From Mycteria americana (lineage: Eukaryota; Chordata; Aves; Ciconiiformes; Ciconiidae), in contig NC_134367.1 of the NCBI RefSeq assembly GCF_035582795.1, positions 250,501 through 314,500 on the forward strand: 64,000 nucleotides of DNA. Direction: 5' to 3'. Made by a program: the position numbers and the translations under genes. Of the stretch, positions 26,232 through 39,662 are shown piece by piece. Within the stretch, counting starts at the first letter, position 1, and every line of letters starts with the position of its first letter. A model generated the notes under the pieces. The model worked only from the letters and a program-made list of their open reading frames with translations. It ran no database searches and was not told the origin of the DNA.

Positions 26232-29200
26232 ATGCCCCGGCGGAAGCAGAGCCACCCGCAGCCGGTGAAGGGTGAGTGCGCGGCGGGGCCGGGGCGCGGC
26301 GGCGGCGGCGGCCCGGCGGTGACCCGCGGCGCTCGGTGTGTTGCAGCGGACGCCGAAGACGGCCCCGAGGAGACGGCGGGAGCGGCGCTGGTGCTGCCCG
26401 GCGACCTGCTGCTGGGCCGCGGCCTGGCCTTCGAGAAGGGACCGCCAGGTGCGTGCCGCCGTCCGGGCCCGGCAGCGGCGCCCCGCGGGGATGGCCGTCC
26501 TGGGCGCTCCCGCTCCGGCCCTGCCGGTACCGGCCCCTGCGCTTGGCCCCATCCAGCAGCCGCCCTCCCCGGGAGCGGTCGCGCCCGGCGGCCGCTCCGT
26601 CCCCGGGAGCGTTCCCCCTCTCGGATCGCCTCCCACGGGCTGAGGCCCCGTTCCCCGGCAGGGGCCCGCGCAGGTGGTCTCTGCTCGCCCGGCACCGATT
26701 CCTGGCCCTGGCCTCCCCCCCCGAGCACTCCCTTCCGTTAAGGCCCCCCGGGCGCGCCGCGCCCCCACGGGTGGGCTAGGGCCGCGGGGACACCGGGGCT
26801 GGCAGGCCACCCCACCGCCACGGGGCTTGTCCCCGGAGCCGTCTGCACGGCTCTGCCCAGGAGCCGGGGCCTCAGCCCTGCGGGGTCCTGCCCCACCGTG
26901 GCTCCTCAGCGTTGTGTGGGGTGTGGGGAGCTGGGCCGGGGCTGTCTCTCTGCCAGCCTCTGCTCCCTGCCGCTCACCTGCCCCGCGGGCCCCCTGACCC
27001 CTTTGTGCGGCCAGCCAGCGCCTGCCTTGCCGGCGTCACGCCGAGCTCTGGGTCAGCCTGCAGGTGCCTCGCAAGAACCGGTAGCAGCATCGCTCGCTGC
27101 CCTTGCCAGTGAGCGGTGAATAATGTGGGGACATACTCAACGGCGAGAGGAGGCGGGCACGGACCACACGGCCCCTGTGGCTCTGTCCCCTCGCTGTCCG
27201 CAAGGGCCGTGCTCCGGTCCGCGTGCTTGGCAGCCGCGCCAGGCCATACCAGCAGCTCCCGCTCTTGTGCTGAGGCACTGTCCCAGCTGCCTGGCAGAGG
27301 GGGTTCTGTTCTGAGGGCTGCGCTTCCTCATAGCCTGTGCGCAGAGCCCAGCGCCGGGACAAAGCCCGCTCAGGGGCTCTGGGAGCTGGACCCTGTGAGG
27401 GCTGAAAACTGCTCTCTGCAGCAGACCTTCTGCCATCAGAAGTACCTTCCTTTCTGCCCTCAGCTGGCAGCTGCAGCTGTGGAGCAGGACCAGGCACCTC
27501 ACAGCCCACTGAGAAGGTCAGGAGAGCCATCAACAGCCACATCCCCGTCCTCACCCCGTGGGCCACAGTGTCCCACCTGGGCAGCACTGACACAGCCACA
27601 CTCAGGGGACAGTGCTCCAGGGATGCTGTGGCACTGCTGGACTGTGGACCTGAGTTGAGGAGGCAAGCGAGTCCCTCGGTGTGGGGCTTGAGGCAGGGTC
27701 GAGGGTTCCCCTGGCAATAGCCAGCCCCTCGCAGGATACCCCGTTCTGGCATCTGCACTTCAGGCAGTGCTTGTGAAAGGGGACTGGAGGCTGGAGGGGC
27801 CACCCCATACCGCACCATGGGAGCAGTCTCACCCCTGCACCTGCCTGGGGTTCTGGGAGCTGGACCCAGACGGGTGGGCAGCAGCGAAGGGGACAGCCCA
27901 GGCTGTTTCCCAGGGCAGTGGGCATCTGTTGGGTCTCACAGGCCCCAGGGCTCCAGGTCAGGCACAGCTGGGCATGGCTTGAGGCTGGTAGCGGCAAGGC
28001 TTTGGCTGCCTGTCACTACCCTTCCAGCTCTGAGCACCAGCCTGGGGGCACATCTGGGGCATGGGGACCAGCAGACCAGCCTGAGGCGGCTGCAGGGCAG
28101 TGGGCTCCGCTCCGGTCATCTCCTCCTGGGACACAGGCGCTACCCTAGGGGCTGCAAGGAGGATGGGTCTGTGCCCAGCCGGGAAGCAGAAGTGCCCTCT
28201 GAGCCTGGCAGACCTCCCCCTGCTGCCATGGGACAGCAGCGCTGCGTGGGCCTGGGGAAGGTCTGTTTTCCTGCATGATGGAGGGGGGCTGGTGCTGGAG
28301 CCCCGTGGTGTTGGCCATGGGAGCAGGACCAGCTGCCCTCCCCAGGGCTGGGGCAGAGGCACAGCAAGGGGGGGCCCGGAGCAAGCTTTATGGGCACGCA
28401 GCCCTCCTGTCTGGGTCAGGCTGCGCTTGACACTTTCCCACCGCCGCTGCTTCCTACCAGCTGGGCCCAGCAGTGCCAGTGAGTGCCTGACCTGCCCCTG
28501 TGCCCCTCAACGCCCGCCCTTCCTGGTGCTGGGAGTCTGGCCACGGGCTGCCTGCCCAGCTCAGCCAGCTGCAGGTGACAGGGTTTCCTGAGGCGCCCGG
28601 GACAGGCCCTGCAGCAGGGTGTCGGGGCGCGTTGTGGCCGTGAGGCTCCTCACCCTGCTGTGTGCAGGATGGTGGGCTCCTGCAGGCTCCTGGGTGCTTC
28701 TGGGGCAGGCACAGCCGCCTGGCCCCTTCTGGCTGCGGTCCCCTCCTCGGGACGGGCCCTGCTGGGGCTGGTGGCACAAGCAGAGGGGCTGTGCCTGGGC
28801 CAGCCAGGCTGACACCGTCCCATCCCCACGGTCTTCTCAGCAGACACCCTGGTGGGGAAGATTGCCATCCCGGCGTACGCACTGAGCGACGACGACTGCT
28901 CCTCTGGGTACCAGCAGCTCAGTGTGGAGAGCGACCCTGAGGAGGGCGGGGAGCCCGGCCCCGCAGCGCTGCCCTGCCGCCAGTGCGGGCTGCAGCTGGC
29001 TGCCAGCCTGGGGCAGAGCTGCCTGCAGTGCGCCGGTGCCGAGGGGGGCCGCAGCCAGCGCATTGTATACTCCTGCCAGCTCTGCCCCTTCGCCTCCCAC
29101 TACTCCAGCCACCTCAAGCGCCACATGAAGACACACAACGGGGAGAAGCCGTTCGCGTGCCCGCAGTGTGCCTACGCCTCTGCCCAGTTGGTGAACCTGA

Positions 29201-30421
29201 CCCGACACCTGCGCACGCACACGGGGGAGAAGCCCTACCGCTGTACGTGCTGCAGCTTCGCCTGCAGCAGCCTGGGCAACCTCAAACGTCACGAACGGGT
29301 CCACAGCCAGGACAAGCCCTTCCAGTGTGCCGCCTGCGACTATCGCTGCAACCAGAGCCGCAACCTGAAGCGGCACATGCTCAGCCACCGCCTGCCCGAA
29401 GGCGAGGGGCCACACCGGCGGGACAAGGACCCAGGTAAAAGCGGGGGGGTGCAGGGGACAGCTGCTGTGGGGGAGCCCCACAGCACAGCCCTGGGGCTGG
29501 GGAAGGGGCAAGGCGCACGTCCTGCCATGGACCTATGCCAGGCCTGGTGCCATGTGCCACCAGCCTCAGCTGGGGCACCACTGCCCCCGAGCCTGGGGCT
29601 CCTCGTGGAGCTGAGCCCTGCCAGCACTGCGGTGCCCCACTCACAGCCCTGCTTGTTTTTGTCCCACAGAGCCGCTGCTGCCAGAGCTGAGCCTGCACGT
29701 GGGCAGTGGCAGCGGCCCCTTCCTGCCCGGCTGCACTCGGCTGCGGGGCGAGGAGGCGGCTGCGCTGCCCGAGCTGCTCTTCCCCTTCACGTGCCGCATG
29801 TGCGGGCTGGTGCTGGACGACGGGTTCGCACAGGATGAGGGTCTGGCTGAGCAGGTCTGCGGGCGCTGCAGCCTGGCGGTGCTGGGCACCGAGCCAGGCG
29901 CCAGCCCCCGCAAGGGCACCGGGGACAAAGGCTTTGCCTGCAGCCTCTGCCCCTTTGTCACTCACTACCCCAACCACTTGGCACGGCACATGAAGACACA
30001 CAGCGGGGAGAAGCCGTTCGCCTGCCCGCTCTGTCCCTATGCCTCCGCCCACCTCGACAACCTGAAGCGGCACCAGCGAGTGCACACGGGCGAGAAGCCC
30101 TACAAGTGCCAGCTCTGTGACTACGCCTGCGGCAACCTGGCCAACCTCAAGCGTCATGGGCGCATCCACTCGGGTGACAAGCCCTTCCAGTGCAGCCTCT
30201 GCAGCTACAGCTGCAACCAGAGCATGAACCTGAAGCGGCACATGCTGCGGCACACGGGCGAGAAGCCCTTCCAGTGCCGGGACTGCCCCTACACCACTGG
30301 CCACTGGGACAACTACAAGCGCCACCAGAAGATCCATGGCCACACGGCTGAGAGCTGGGTAAACCCCCGCAATGCCAAAGCCCTCCTGGCCCCTCCAGCC
30401 GTGGGCACAGCCATGCCCTGA
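26232..30421 (+). CDS. ZNF513: ZNF513, C2H2 zinc-finger transcription factor
   Basis: Four exons: 26232-26271, 26347-26448, 28841-29434 and 29670-30421, giving 495 residues in one frame. The N-terminus MPRRKQSHPQPVK matches human ZNF513, which regulates photoreceptor genes and is linked to retinal degeneration. Exon 3 codes for an acidic segment (YALSDDDCSSGYQQLSVESD), an unusual Cys pair and four C2H2 fingers starting at YSCQLCPFASHYSSHLKRH. Exon 4 codes for a linker (LPELLFPFTCRMCG) and five more fingers, ending FQCRDCPYTTGHWDNYKRH. The total is nine fingers; in the human protein the fourth position is degenerate and the count is eight. The exon-3 acceptor is a CAGCAG tandem (28838-28843), so the transcript may include or omit one Ala codon. 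The intron of 2.4 kb before exon 3 contains no other recognised feature. Confidence 0.96.
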
Positions 30422-30824
30422 GACAGCACTTAGCCCGGCTGCAGGGGCTCGGCCCTGCGTCGGGCACGGGGTGCCTCAGCCCTGGGGCACCCCGGCCGCT
30501 TGCCGGCTGCAGCCCCTGCCCTCCCTGGGGGAGGGACAGGCAGCAGACTCCATGGGGGCTCAGGGCTGCCTTATGCGGGGCCCACAGGTGCACTGGGGTC
30601 TCCAGCAGCCCTATCCTGCCCAGGCAGGGCAAAGCTGCAACCAGTGGCTCGGGTGCCTGCCCCAGCAGCCACGAGGCCATGCCCCCAGGCACCCCCCAAA
30701 GGCAGTTCCTGCCTGTCGGAGCCTTCCTCTGCTGGAGTTTGGGGAAAAGGGGGGAGGGGGAAACAGGACTGGTTCCATGGCTGTTGCCATGCCGGTCAGT
30801 GTAATTTATATTGTGTATAAAAGC

Positions 30825-30830
30825 ATTAAA
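30825..30830 (+). terminator. ZNF513 poly(A) signal (ATTAAA)
   Basis: ATTAAA lies 404 bases after the ZNF513 stop, in an A/T-rich patch (GTATAAAAGCATTAAACAG), with T-rich sequence just downstream. It is the first plausible signal after the stop. Confidence 0.75.
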
Positions 30831-30972
30831 CAGTCAGTTTTGTTATCTGCTATTCTCCCTAGGGGCCTTGTTCTGCTTCAGGAGAGGACAGCGCGGGGCT
30901 GGCAAAGTGTGCGGGGAGGGGAGGGACAGCAGCCACCCCTCAACAGACAGCCTGGTACCAATCAGGATCTGT

Positions 30973-30978
30973 TTTAAT
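30973..30978 (-). terminator. SNX17 poly(A) signal (ATTAAA, minus strand)
   Basis: TTTAAT on the plus strand gives ATTAAA on the minus strand, 607 bases beyond the SNX17 stop. No other AATAAA or ATTAAA was seen on that strand between the stop and this site. The SNX17 and ZNF513 transcripts would then end about 100 bases apart. Confidence 0.6.
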
Positions 30979-31584
30979 CATCATTGCAGTGTGTAAACAT
31001 CGGTTACTGTCCATTAATGCTCTGGTCGGTCTGAGCAGCAGGAGATACGTGGTTACAAGCCTAGATTACGCTGGAGTCTATGAGCGGGTTAGAGAGGGGG
31101 CTCTGCGCAGAGCGCCCTTGGAGACAGTGTACTGCAGTCTGTCTCTGAGCAGAAACCTAAATGCTAATTTGGCATTGTGGAGCCTCACGAGGGCTGCTCG
31201 CTGCTGCCAAGCCGCTGCCCCAGCTGCCCTCCTGCGCAGCTGGGTGCTTGGGCCAGGCCCTCCCGGCTGGGGAAGGGGCAGCTCTGCCCTCTGCGCTGGG
31301 CCAGGCTCCACGACGCTGCTCCAGGGCTCGGCCTGGGCATGCTGCTCAGGCTGGGCTGGTGCCGCCCTGGGAACAAGCCCTCTCCCAGCTGGAGCCAGCA
31401 GCAGGAGGAGTTCAGCTGCCCCCACCCCGAAGGCAACGGCAGGCTGGAGGTGAGCTCCCCAGCCCAGTGGAGCAGGGGAAGGTGGATGTAGCAGGTGAGA
31501 GGCACGTTGATTGCAACCTGTCTGCAGGTCGTACATTCCTCAGCGAAGGCCCTCGAGCTGGTGCTGTTCTAGGAAGGGGGGGCA

Positions 31585-34500
31585 CTACAGATCTTCATCG
31601 CCAATGCCCTCAAAGGCGTAATTGCCATGGAAGTCATTAGCGCCCACATCGTTAGCAGAGCTGGAGTGGCTGATCCCTCGCAGACTGACAGAGGTGAGCT
31701 TGCTCTGTGGAGAGTGGAGACATTACGGAGGACCCCCACTCCCCCCCGCTCAGTCCAAGGGTGGTGGCACCAGTGTGCCCGTGCACAACTCACCGAGAGT
31801 TTGGCCATCGGCTCCCGGGAGGCGTCAGGCGAGTCCTGTGGGGACAGCACTGTCAGGCAGCGCTGAGGCAGTGGGACACACCGCCCACCCTTCCCACCAC
31901 CTGCCCCCTCCCTGCCCTCAGCCACCGCTCGCCCTCCCAGGATGAGGCCAGACCACCATCCCTTCCCTCCCCCAGGGAGCCTGGCTCCCAGGTATGGGTC
32001 TGAGACCCCTTTCTCTTCCCAGGGCCATGGGAGCGGGGCACCACAGCCCTGCTGTCCTCAGGGCTTGCCCTGGCCCTCTCTGCTGCCAGCCCTGCCGAGG
32101 GGACAGTGGCACCTCTGGGGATGGTGGGCTCTGGTACCCGACACATAGCGAAGCCCGTGGTCACACTTGCCTCCCCTACCAGGGCCGCAGGGTCCCACTC
32201 ACCAGCAGCGGGGGCGATTTCACAGCTTGCTGGCTGTCCGAGCGTCGCAGGGCCCCATTCACCCGCCGGCGAAACATCTGCAGGGGAGGAGCTCAGCTCA
32301 GCGTCAGGGTCCCCACGGGCAGCTCCAGAGGTTAAGATGGCCCCTGGGGATCCTTCAGCTGACCCCATCCTGAGGAGAGCAAGCAGGGCCCAGCCTAGAC
32401 CCCAGGGAGTCACAGGGGCAGGATGGCATCCTGGTTGGCAGCCCCAGCCCTCACCTTGCGGATGCTGCCTCCAGACTTTTTCACCATCAGCTCGTCCACC
32501 ATGGACTGCAGACAGATGCTCAGCATGATGGCCTGCAAGGGAGAGGTGTCACGAGGCTGCACGCACCCCATGGCCTTCCCAACACGCCAGGCCGAGCCCA
32601 GACCACCGCCTTGCTCCCATCCTTGTCCACTGCTGGCCTGGTACGCAGGCAGCCCTACCTGTGGACTGGTGATGGTGACCCACTGCAGCCGGTCCTTGCT
32701 CATTAGATACTCGAAAGCCAACTCTAGCTTCACCTCAGACTTCCCTGGGCTGCTCCCCGAGGGACCATTGCTCATCGGCACCTGCAAGGGCACATGCTGA
32801 GGCTGGGATGTTCCGGAGGGAAAGCAGCCAGCTTTCCAGGTCCCTGTACTGACAGAGGGCAGCCCCCAGCTGGGTGCTGGACACCCTGCCCAGATCCCAC
32901 TGGCCTTCCGCCACTGTCAGGTCCCCTCGCAGCAGCGGCCCCCTCAAATGTCCTCACACTGATGACCCCCTCAGCCCCAAAAGCACAACTCCGACCCTCC
33001 CCAGGCCTGCTGGGCTGGAAGCAGGCAACACAGCCAGCACCTTTCCTGGGAAGAGCTGCCAGAGCAGCCTGGCACAGCCAGGTCCCACCAGATCCCCCAG
33101 AGCCCTCCCTGCTCCCCAGGGCCCCGCAGGCAAGTGGCACTCACCGAGGACGTGACCCGCCAGCACCGCATACGTGTGACCTTGAAGCTACCTTCCTTGA
33201 TCTGCTCACTCGGCAGCCGCACCTGGAAGTTGAGTTCATTGTTGCCAGCACTGACGACGACGTGGCATCCCTTCTCAGGGAAGTCAGTGACGCAGGGGTC
33301 AAACTTGAGATAGCCGTAGTACTTCAGGGTCTGCGCCAGGCGGATGAACTGCGGGCAGAGCCAGGGAAGGTCAGCACAGACGGCCGCCCTCCTGCCGCAC
33401 CTCCCAAGCCAGGAGCAGGCAACGAGCTCAGTACCACGCATTCACACAGGAGCGGTGCCAGTCTGGTGCTGGGACTGCTCCCGTCACAGCATTGTGCCCT
33501 CCCCTACCTCCTTCTTGGAGACTTTTTCCTGCAGGGACTTCAGCTGCCGGTGCTGTTCCTTGTTGACAAGGATCCATCCATGCTCAATGTCCGACACCGT
33601 CTACCAAGAAGCAGAGGCTGGTGAGCAGCTGGGCCCAGAGCCACCTGAGACACCACGTAGCCGTAGCTGAGGGGTGCAGTGCCCCTCCTCACCTGGCTGG
33701 GCTGCACCAACCCTCACCTGTGCATACAGCAAGTTCAACCCCACACGATGCTCCATTACATCGTCATCATAGGAGGAGTCCCAGTAGCTAGAAAGGAACC
33801 ACATGGGTCAACCTATTCCCCAGCTCCTAACAGTGACGGGAAGAAAAACAGCCCCCATGCTGGGACAAGGTGCCGGGCTGGCTCTCTGGCCAGCTCCCCC
33901 AGAAGCCATCAGTTGCCATGCCCCGCTCCCCCTCTCAAGCAGCTGCCAGAGGCAGGAAGGGCCGTGTCTGGGAAAGCAGAAACGGGCCAAGCCCAGCAGG
34001 GCAGCCCAGCACCTGTCACAGCCGGGGACGCCCAGGTGTGTTCCTGGGGGCCAAAGCACCCCGCGGGTGGTGACGGCAGGAGGGGAGGGGTCCCTCTACA
34101 GAGCAGGGAGCCCCGGACACCACCCCACTGCTCCTGCAGTCGCTGCCCCTCTGGCCCTGCCGCTCACCTCTTGCGCAGGATGATCCTGAACTCGGGGTTG
34201 TGCAGGCTGGTGACGGACACGTATGGCAGCTCAAACTCCTGCAGCTTCCGCACGACTGCAGGGAAACAGCAGCTCAGCAGTGGCTCGGGGCAGCGGGAGC
34301 CCACCAGACCCCCGCCAGGCAGGGCACCCCAGGGGAGCCCACTGGATCCCCCCCACCCAGGGCAGGGCCATCTGGTCCAAGCACACAGCTCTCGCCCCGG
34401 GGCAGGGCGCAGGGCCGATGTCCCACCGCAGCCCTCGTGGGGCTCCAGCATGCTCTACTCACAGGAGAAAGCTCCGTCCTTGGTCTCTCTCACTAGGAAG

Positions 34501-37500
34501 AGGCTGAAGTAGCCGACCAGGTCATCTGGCAGATCCAGCTTGGAGGCCACAGCCTGGGAGCAAGAGCAGGCGGTCACCACTTCCCACACAGAGGCAGCAC
34601 TTCTACGTCCTTACCCCGTGGCAGGATCCAGCCTGTCTGCATTCTGGGGCCTCCCAACAGCAGGAAGACAGCACCTCTGCTGCGCTGGGGGCCAGGGTAG
34701 GGAGGGCAAGTGGACAAGAGGGGCCTGGGGGATCACTGCCACCATGAAACAGTTGGGGGCCTCCCAACGTCAATCTGGGCCCAGAGAGGGGCATGAGCAC
34801 ATCAGCTCCACTGCTCTTCAGCCCCCCCAAGACAACCCTGCTCTGGGGTAGGGACAGGGCAGGGAGGGCCAGGGGGCTGCCAGGCTGAGGGAACTCCTGC
34901 CCGCGTAGGAAACCACAGAACTCAGCAGGAGGAGCTGGTCCTGCCCAGCACAAGAGCTTTGGCACCTCAAGGACATCCTCTGTCTGGTCCGAGGTAAGGA
35001 TGGTGACCTTGACCTTCTGGCCGTTGGAGAGCAGCACTTCCAGCACCACTTCCTCTGTGGGTATCTGCTGCGTCTCCTGGAGAGAGAAACAGGATCGGCA
35101 CCCCGGCCCCTCCACTGCCAACCACCCTCACACCGCTCAGACCGCCCCGCAGTCCGAAGGCCCGGGCACGCACCACCCAGCCCCGGCAGTCGGCCCTCAC
35201 CCCCGCGCAGGCTGTCCCAGCAGCCCACCGCATCCAGCAGCTCCTGCCCCCTCACCTGCTGGGCCTTGCGCAGGAAGCTGTTGAAGGTCTCACTGCCTCC
35301 CAGCATCGGGTCCTGCCGCACTGGCGGTGGAAGACAAGCAAGGAGTCAGGCGTTACGTGGGGAGGGGCAGGGATCCACGCCAACACCCGTCCACTCCACG
35401 GCCCCTCAGAGTTTGCACCCAGACTAAGCATGCACTGCATGTAGGGCGTGCACATGGGCAGCCACGGACTCCCCGCAGGTGGAGGCACCGGCAGGTCTCC
35501 ACCTCTGCCAGCACAGGGAAGGGGAAGGGGCTGGGATGGAGGAGCTGACATCCAGTGGACTAGGCCAGCTAATACCAGAGCAAGACTGGGAGTATCAAGA
35601 TGGGCCACAGCAAACGGAGCAGTGTGGGGAGGAACATGTGGGCAGCGCCCCGACGCCCTGAGCAAATGAGCGGGGGGCAGCCAGCCCTGAGCCGCAGCAT
35701 GGGGTAGACCCATCTTACCAGCCTGCATGTATTTCTCCAGCTGTTCCCGTCGTTGCTCTACCTCTGCCGGGGTGAGCGTGAAGATCTTCTTTGGGGGAAA
35801 GGCTGGGACCACATTAGCGCCATACTCTTTCCTTAACTGGGAAGAGAGCAGAGTGCTATGAAAGCCTCCAGGGAGACGGTGGCTGCTCTGACCCCCCACC
35901 CCAGCTGATTTCCATGGCCCTGGCAAGGGGAGCAGAGAGCTCGCCAGTGTTCCTCACCCAAACGGGCAGCCGGCAGTTTGCAAGAACCCAGCCGGGACGT
36001 CACAGAGCAGGAGAGGAGGCCTGCACCCGATGCCAAGGAACAGAAACGACACCCTGGCCAGCCCCGCGGGCAGCACTGGGCAGCACACGCCTGCCCACAG
36101 CGAGGGCAGCACCTGACGCTCCGGCTCTCCAGCAGTGCGCGGGGCCTTCCGGCAGCACCCGATGGCAGCCCGCAGGGCCCAGCACCCTGCCTGTCAGGAG
36201 CGCAGCGGGCACTGCAGCGCTGCCCCGTGGGAGGGGGTCTGGTCAGCAGCAGCTCCCACCACCGCTGGGGATGGCTCCCTACCTGCTCGTGCAGCCCCAG
36301 GAGCTGGCTGTAGCGCACTCGGCAGTGCAACACCCCGTTCACGTGGATGTTGTAGGCCTGCGGGGAGAGATGCCAGTCAGATCCCAGCACCTGCTGGGTG
36401 GAGGGGCCCTGGGGCCTGCCCAGCTCAGGGCACACGGGCTGCCCCAGGGAGAAGCCCCTGCAGGGCCCAGGCCCACCGCAGCCCAGGAAGAGGCGATGCT
36501 CCTGAGGACCTTGCCGAGGAGCAGATGCGGCAACCCCAGCACTCCCCTCCTGACAGCAGAGCTCAGCCCCTGCCCCGGGAAGCACCAGGACCCATCTGGC
36601 ACCCTCGCGTGCCCCGTGCCGGGCTGGGCACCGCTGCGGGAGCTGGGTGTGCCTTGCATGCACCAGCCCCAGCCCAGAGGCACCGATCCCAGCAGCACGC
36701 CGCACACCGCCTGGACCCTCTCTAGGCACTGCCCTGGAGCACACAGCTCCGCGGCACTTCTGTTACAGGGCCGGGGCCCCCTCCAGCTCTCGGGGGCAGC
36801 ACCCCCAGCAGCCTGGAGAGTGGCAGGGCCCACACACCCCAGTGCTGCCCATGGAGGCCAAGACATGCAACAAGCAGCCCCAGGCAGGCGCAGCCACAGC
36901 CCCCAGGATGAGGAGGGGCTGCTGTCAGCAGTCAAGGGCTACACATTAGCAAGTGAGGATGGATCAAACACCCAGGACTCGCACAGGTAAGTACAATAAC
37001 AGCACTGAAAGGTTTCTATGTGCTGCTCCTCTGAAGACACGTCGGTGTCAGTGCGGACCTGCAGCCCAGTGGGTATGGTCAAAACTGTTCAGGAAGCACA
37101 AGCGCATCCAAGGAATGTGTCCAGTGGACACCGGGAAGGCATAACCTTGCAGCTGCCCAGCCACAGGCAGAGTATGGAGCCACGCTGCAGCCCTGTGGAC
37201 AGAGGTGTCCCCAAGTCAGAGGGCAAGGACACCCCTCCCTGCTCCCCGCAGCAAGGAGAAGAGGGAGCCAGCGGCTGCTCTCCATTCTGCAGGCCCCACG
37301 ACACATTCGGAGGAGCGAGCACAGCAATGTGGCGGCCAGCACAGCGACCCGGGTTGCACTCAGGCCAGCAGAGCAGGAGCCTGACGTCCAGCCGCAGAGA
37401 GCTGCGTGGCTGGGACGTCCCCACCAAACAAAGGCTGCAGGCCTGGGCTCACTCCACCTCCTCCTGGGGTGCACGGCCACAGCCAGCCCTTGCCGCAGGG

Positions 37501-39662
37501 AAGGGGATTCCTTCCTCATCACTGCCTGCCTACCCCAGGGCCACCACAACATACCCCAGCACTACTGGGACACTGGTTGCTTGAAAGTGTAAGGGTTGCT
37601 GCAGAGAGCCCAGCAGGACATGCCCCTACCCCTTGCCCCTCGGGCCAGAGGAGAGGCTGGAACCCCTCCGGGACAGTTCTACCCCAGCAGGCACCATCCC
37701 AGCTGGGGCTCGCCTGCCCCACAGCTTGGGGGGAGCCCTACAGAGACAGGGAGGTGACTGCTCCTGCTGCAGGGGATCCCACTGTTATGGAAATTATGTG
37801 TGCTAGTGCTAAGTTTCGACTAACTTTTTCTACAACACCACGGAGCTGGTCCCTGGCTGCTGCCCCCTCTGCCCTGCACCCCCACCCTGGCTCAGCTCCC
37901 TGCTGATGCCGCAGGCAGAGCACGGCTACGGCTGCACAGCACACAGGACCCAGCAACTCCACACCCCAGCTCCCAGGCACCTCACCACAGGGGCAGCGTC
38001 TTCCCAGGGGGCAGCAGCGTCCCCTCTGTGCCAGAGCAGGTCCTGCCATCCCCAGAATGGTGTTTGGGAGGGCAGGAGCACCGCACTGCAGGGGCTGGAG
38101 ACATGCCTCCAGCCGGCGATCGCAGCCCCAGCAGGTACCTCCCATGGCTGTTCTGCTCACTGGAAGCCCCAGGTGTCCTCCTGCCCCTGAAAGCTGGGGC
38201 TGCCTGGGGTCAGCGGAGGCACCTGTCCAGGCCATGCTGGCCCTGCACGCACTGGATCTCACACCATCTTCTAACCCAAAGGCAACAGCCCAGGGTCCCC
38301 GCGGAGGGCCCAGGAGACCACGACAGATGCTGGGTGGCCCAGGCAGCACTCCCGCCTGCCCAATGTCCGCACAGGGGCCCATGCTGGCAGGGCTCTCTGC
38401 AGGGTCACCAGCTCCTGCCCAGACCCAGGGCTGCAAACGAGCTCTCCTCTTGACACCGGTGACAAGGTCTTCCCCCACCCAAGGAGCCATCACGGCACCT
38501 GAGGGCAAAGTGCAGGGGGAGGCGCAGGGCCGAACACACCTCGGGTGCTTGCTGCTCTGGCCCTTGTGCAACCACAGCTGCCTGTGGATCACCAGGTCCC
38601 TTCACAGTCCTTCCCGCAGCTCACAACCGCCATCCATGTCCCTGACATACCGCCTTGTAGTTCTGAGAGGACCAGGGAGATCCCCCAGAGAGGGATCTCG
38701 GCAAAGGGGGCAGGCGAGGGGGCCCTATGGCAGCAGGCACAGAGTAGCGGGGCTGCCCAGAGCATGGAGCTTCCTACAGGGCTGGAGCCAAAGGGGCCAC
38801 AGAGCCCCAGAGCCGCCTGCCCTCGCCCCGAGCTGGGAGCAGAGGGGAGCGCAGGCCTGGACCAAGCTGCTGTGGCCGCACCGCCATCTCCACGCAGCAA
38901 GACCCTGCTCTGCGGGCAGCGCTTCCGCTGCCAGCCCCGCCGGGGAGGGGGCTCTCGGCACCCGGGAGCTGCCAGGCCACCGCCCCGCAGCAGCGTCCCT
39001 CCGGGCGCCTTGGGGACCCGCTCCTGGAGGAGCTGCCAAGCCGGAGGGCGTTCACGGCGCGCCGAGCAAAACAGGAAGCCGGGACGGACGAACGGGCTGG
39101 CGGGCCAGGGTGAGCCGGGCCGCGGGGACGGGACGGGGCCCCTGCCCGCAGCACGCCGGGCCAGCCACTCCCCGGCGCAGGGCAGGGTCCGGGCACCCTC
39201 CGAGCGGCGCCCGCGGGACCGCACCCCAGGGACGTCCCGAGCCCGCCGGGGGCCAGCCTGGGCCGCGGGGCCCGGCCCCGCGGCGCAGCCCGACATCCGC
39301 CCGGTCCGGGAGCGCAGCGCCGGCTGAGGATGGCGGGCGGGGGCTGCCCGCCCCGCCCGGCCCCAGTGCCGGGTCCCGGCCCGCCCAGGCCGCCCGCGAC
39401 CGCCGCCGGGGCTGTGGGCCCGCACGGCCCCGCCGGGCGGGGACGGCGCCCACCCCGGGACGGCGGACTCGGACTCGGACCCGGACCCGGATCAGGCCCC
39501 GCTGGGCGCTGCCGCCGCGGGGCCCGCCGGAACCGGGCCGCGGGGCCGCACCGCCCCGCTCCGCCCCGCGGGACAGCTCCGCTCCGCTCCGGCCCCGCTC
39601 ACCACGTAGGCGGCGCCGCCGTCGCCGGCGCGAGTCTCGGTCTCGGGGATGGAGAAGTGCAT
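31585..39662 (-). CDS. SNX17: SNX17, sorting nexin 17
   Basis: SNX17 recycles NPxY-motif cargo (LDL-receptor family, integrins) from early endosomes with the retriever complex. Fifteen exons were placed: 39662-39603, 36357-36283, 35836-35719, 35320-35256, 35076-34966, 34553-34463, 34255-34168, 33787-33718, 33600-33508, 33348-33145, 32781-32659, 32532-32455, 32277-32203, 31835-31794 and 31704-31585. They sum to 470 residues, exactly the human length. The start MHFSIPETETRAGDGG is followed by the PX domain (HVNGVLHCRVRYSQLLGLHE and PAEVEQRREQLEKYMQA) for PI3P binding. The FERM-like module carries LEVLLSNGQKV, LPDDLVGYFSLFLVRE, SYWDSSYDDDVMEHRVG and RVTRMRCWRVTSS. The last residues, FEGIGDEDL, match the human tail that binds retriever. 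The donor after exon 5 (GTGCCA) is weak. Intron 1 is the longest (3.2 kb) and shows nothing else. Confidence 0.97.

Noticed and set aside
25607-26810. Several overlapping open frames above 350 codons around the ZNF513 promoter
   Set aside because: CpG-island artefacts on both strands; only the short ZNF513 exons at 26232-26271 and 26347-26448 are supported.
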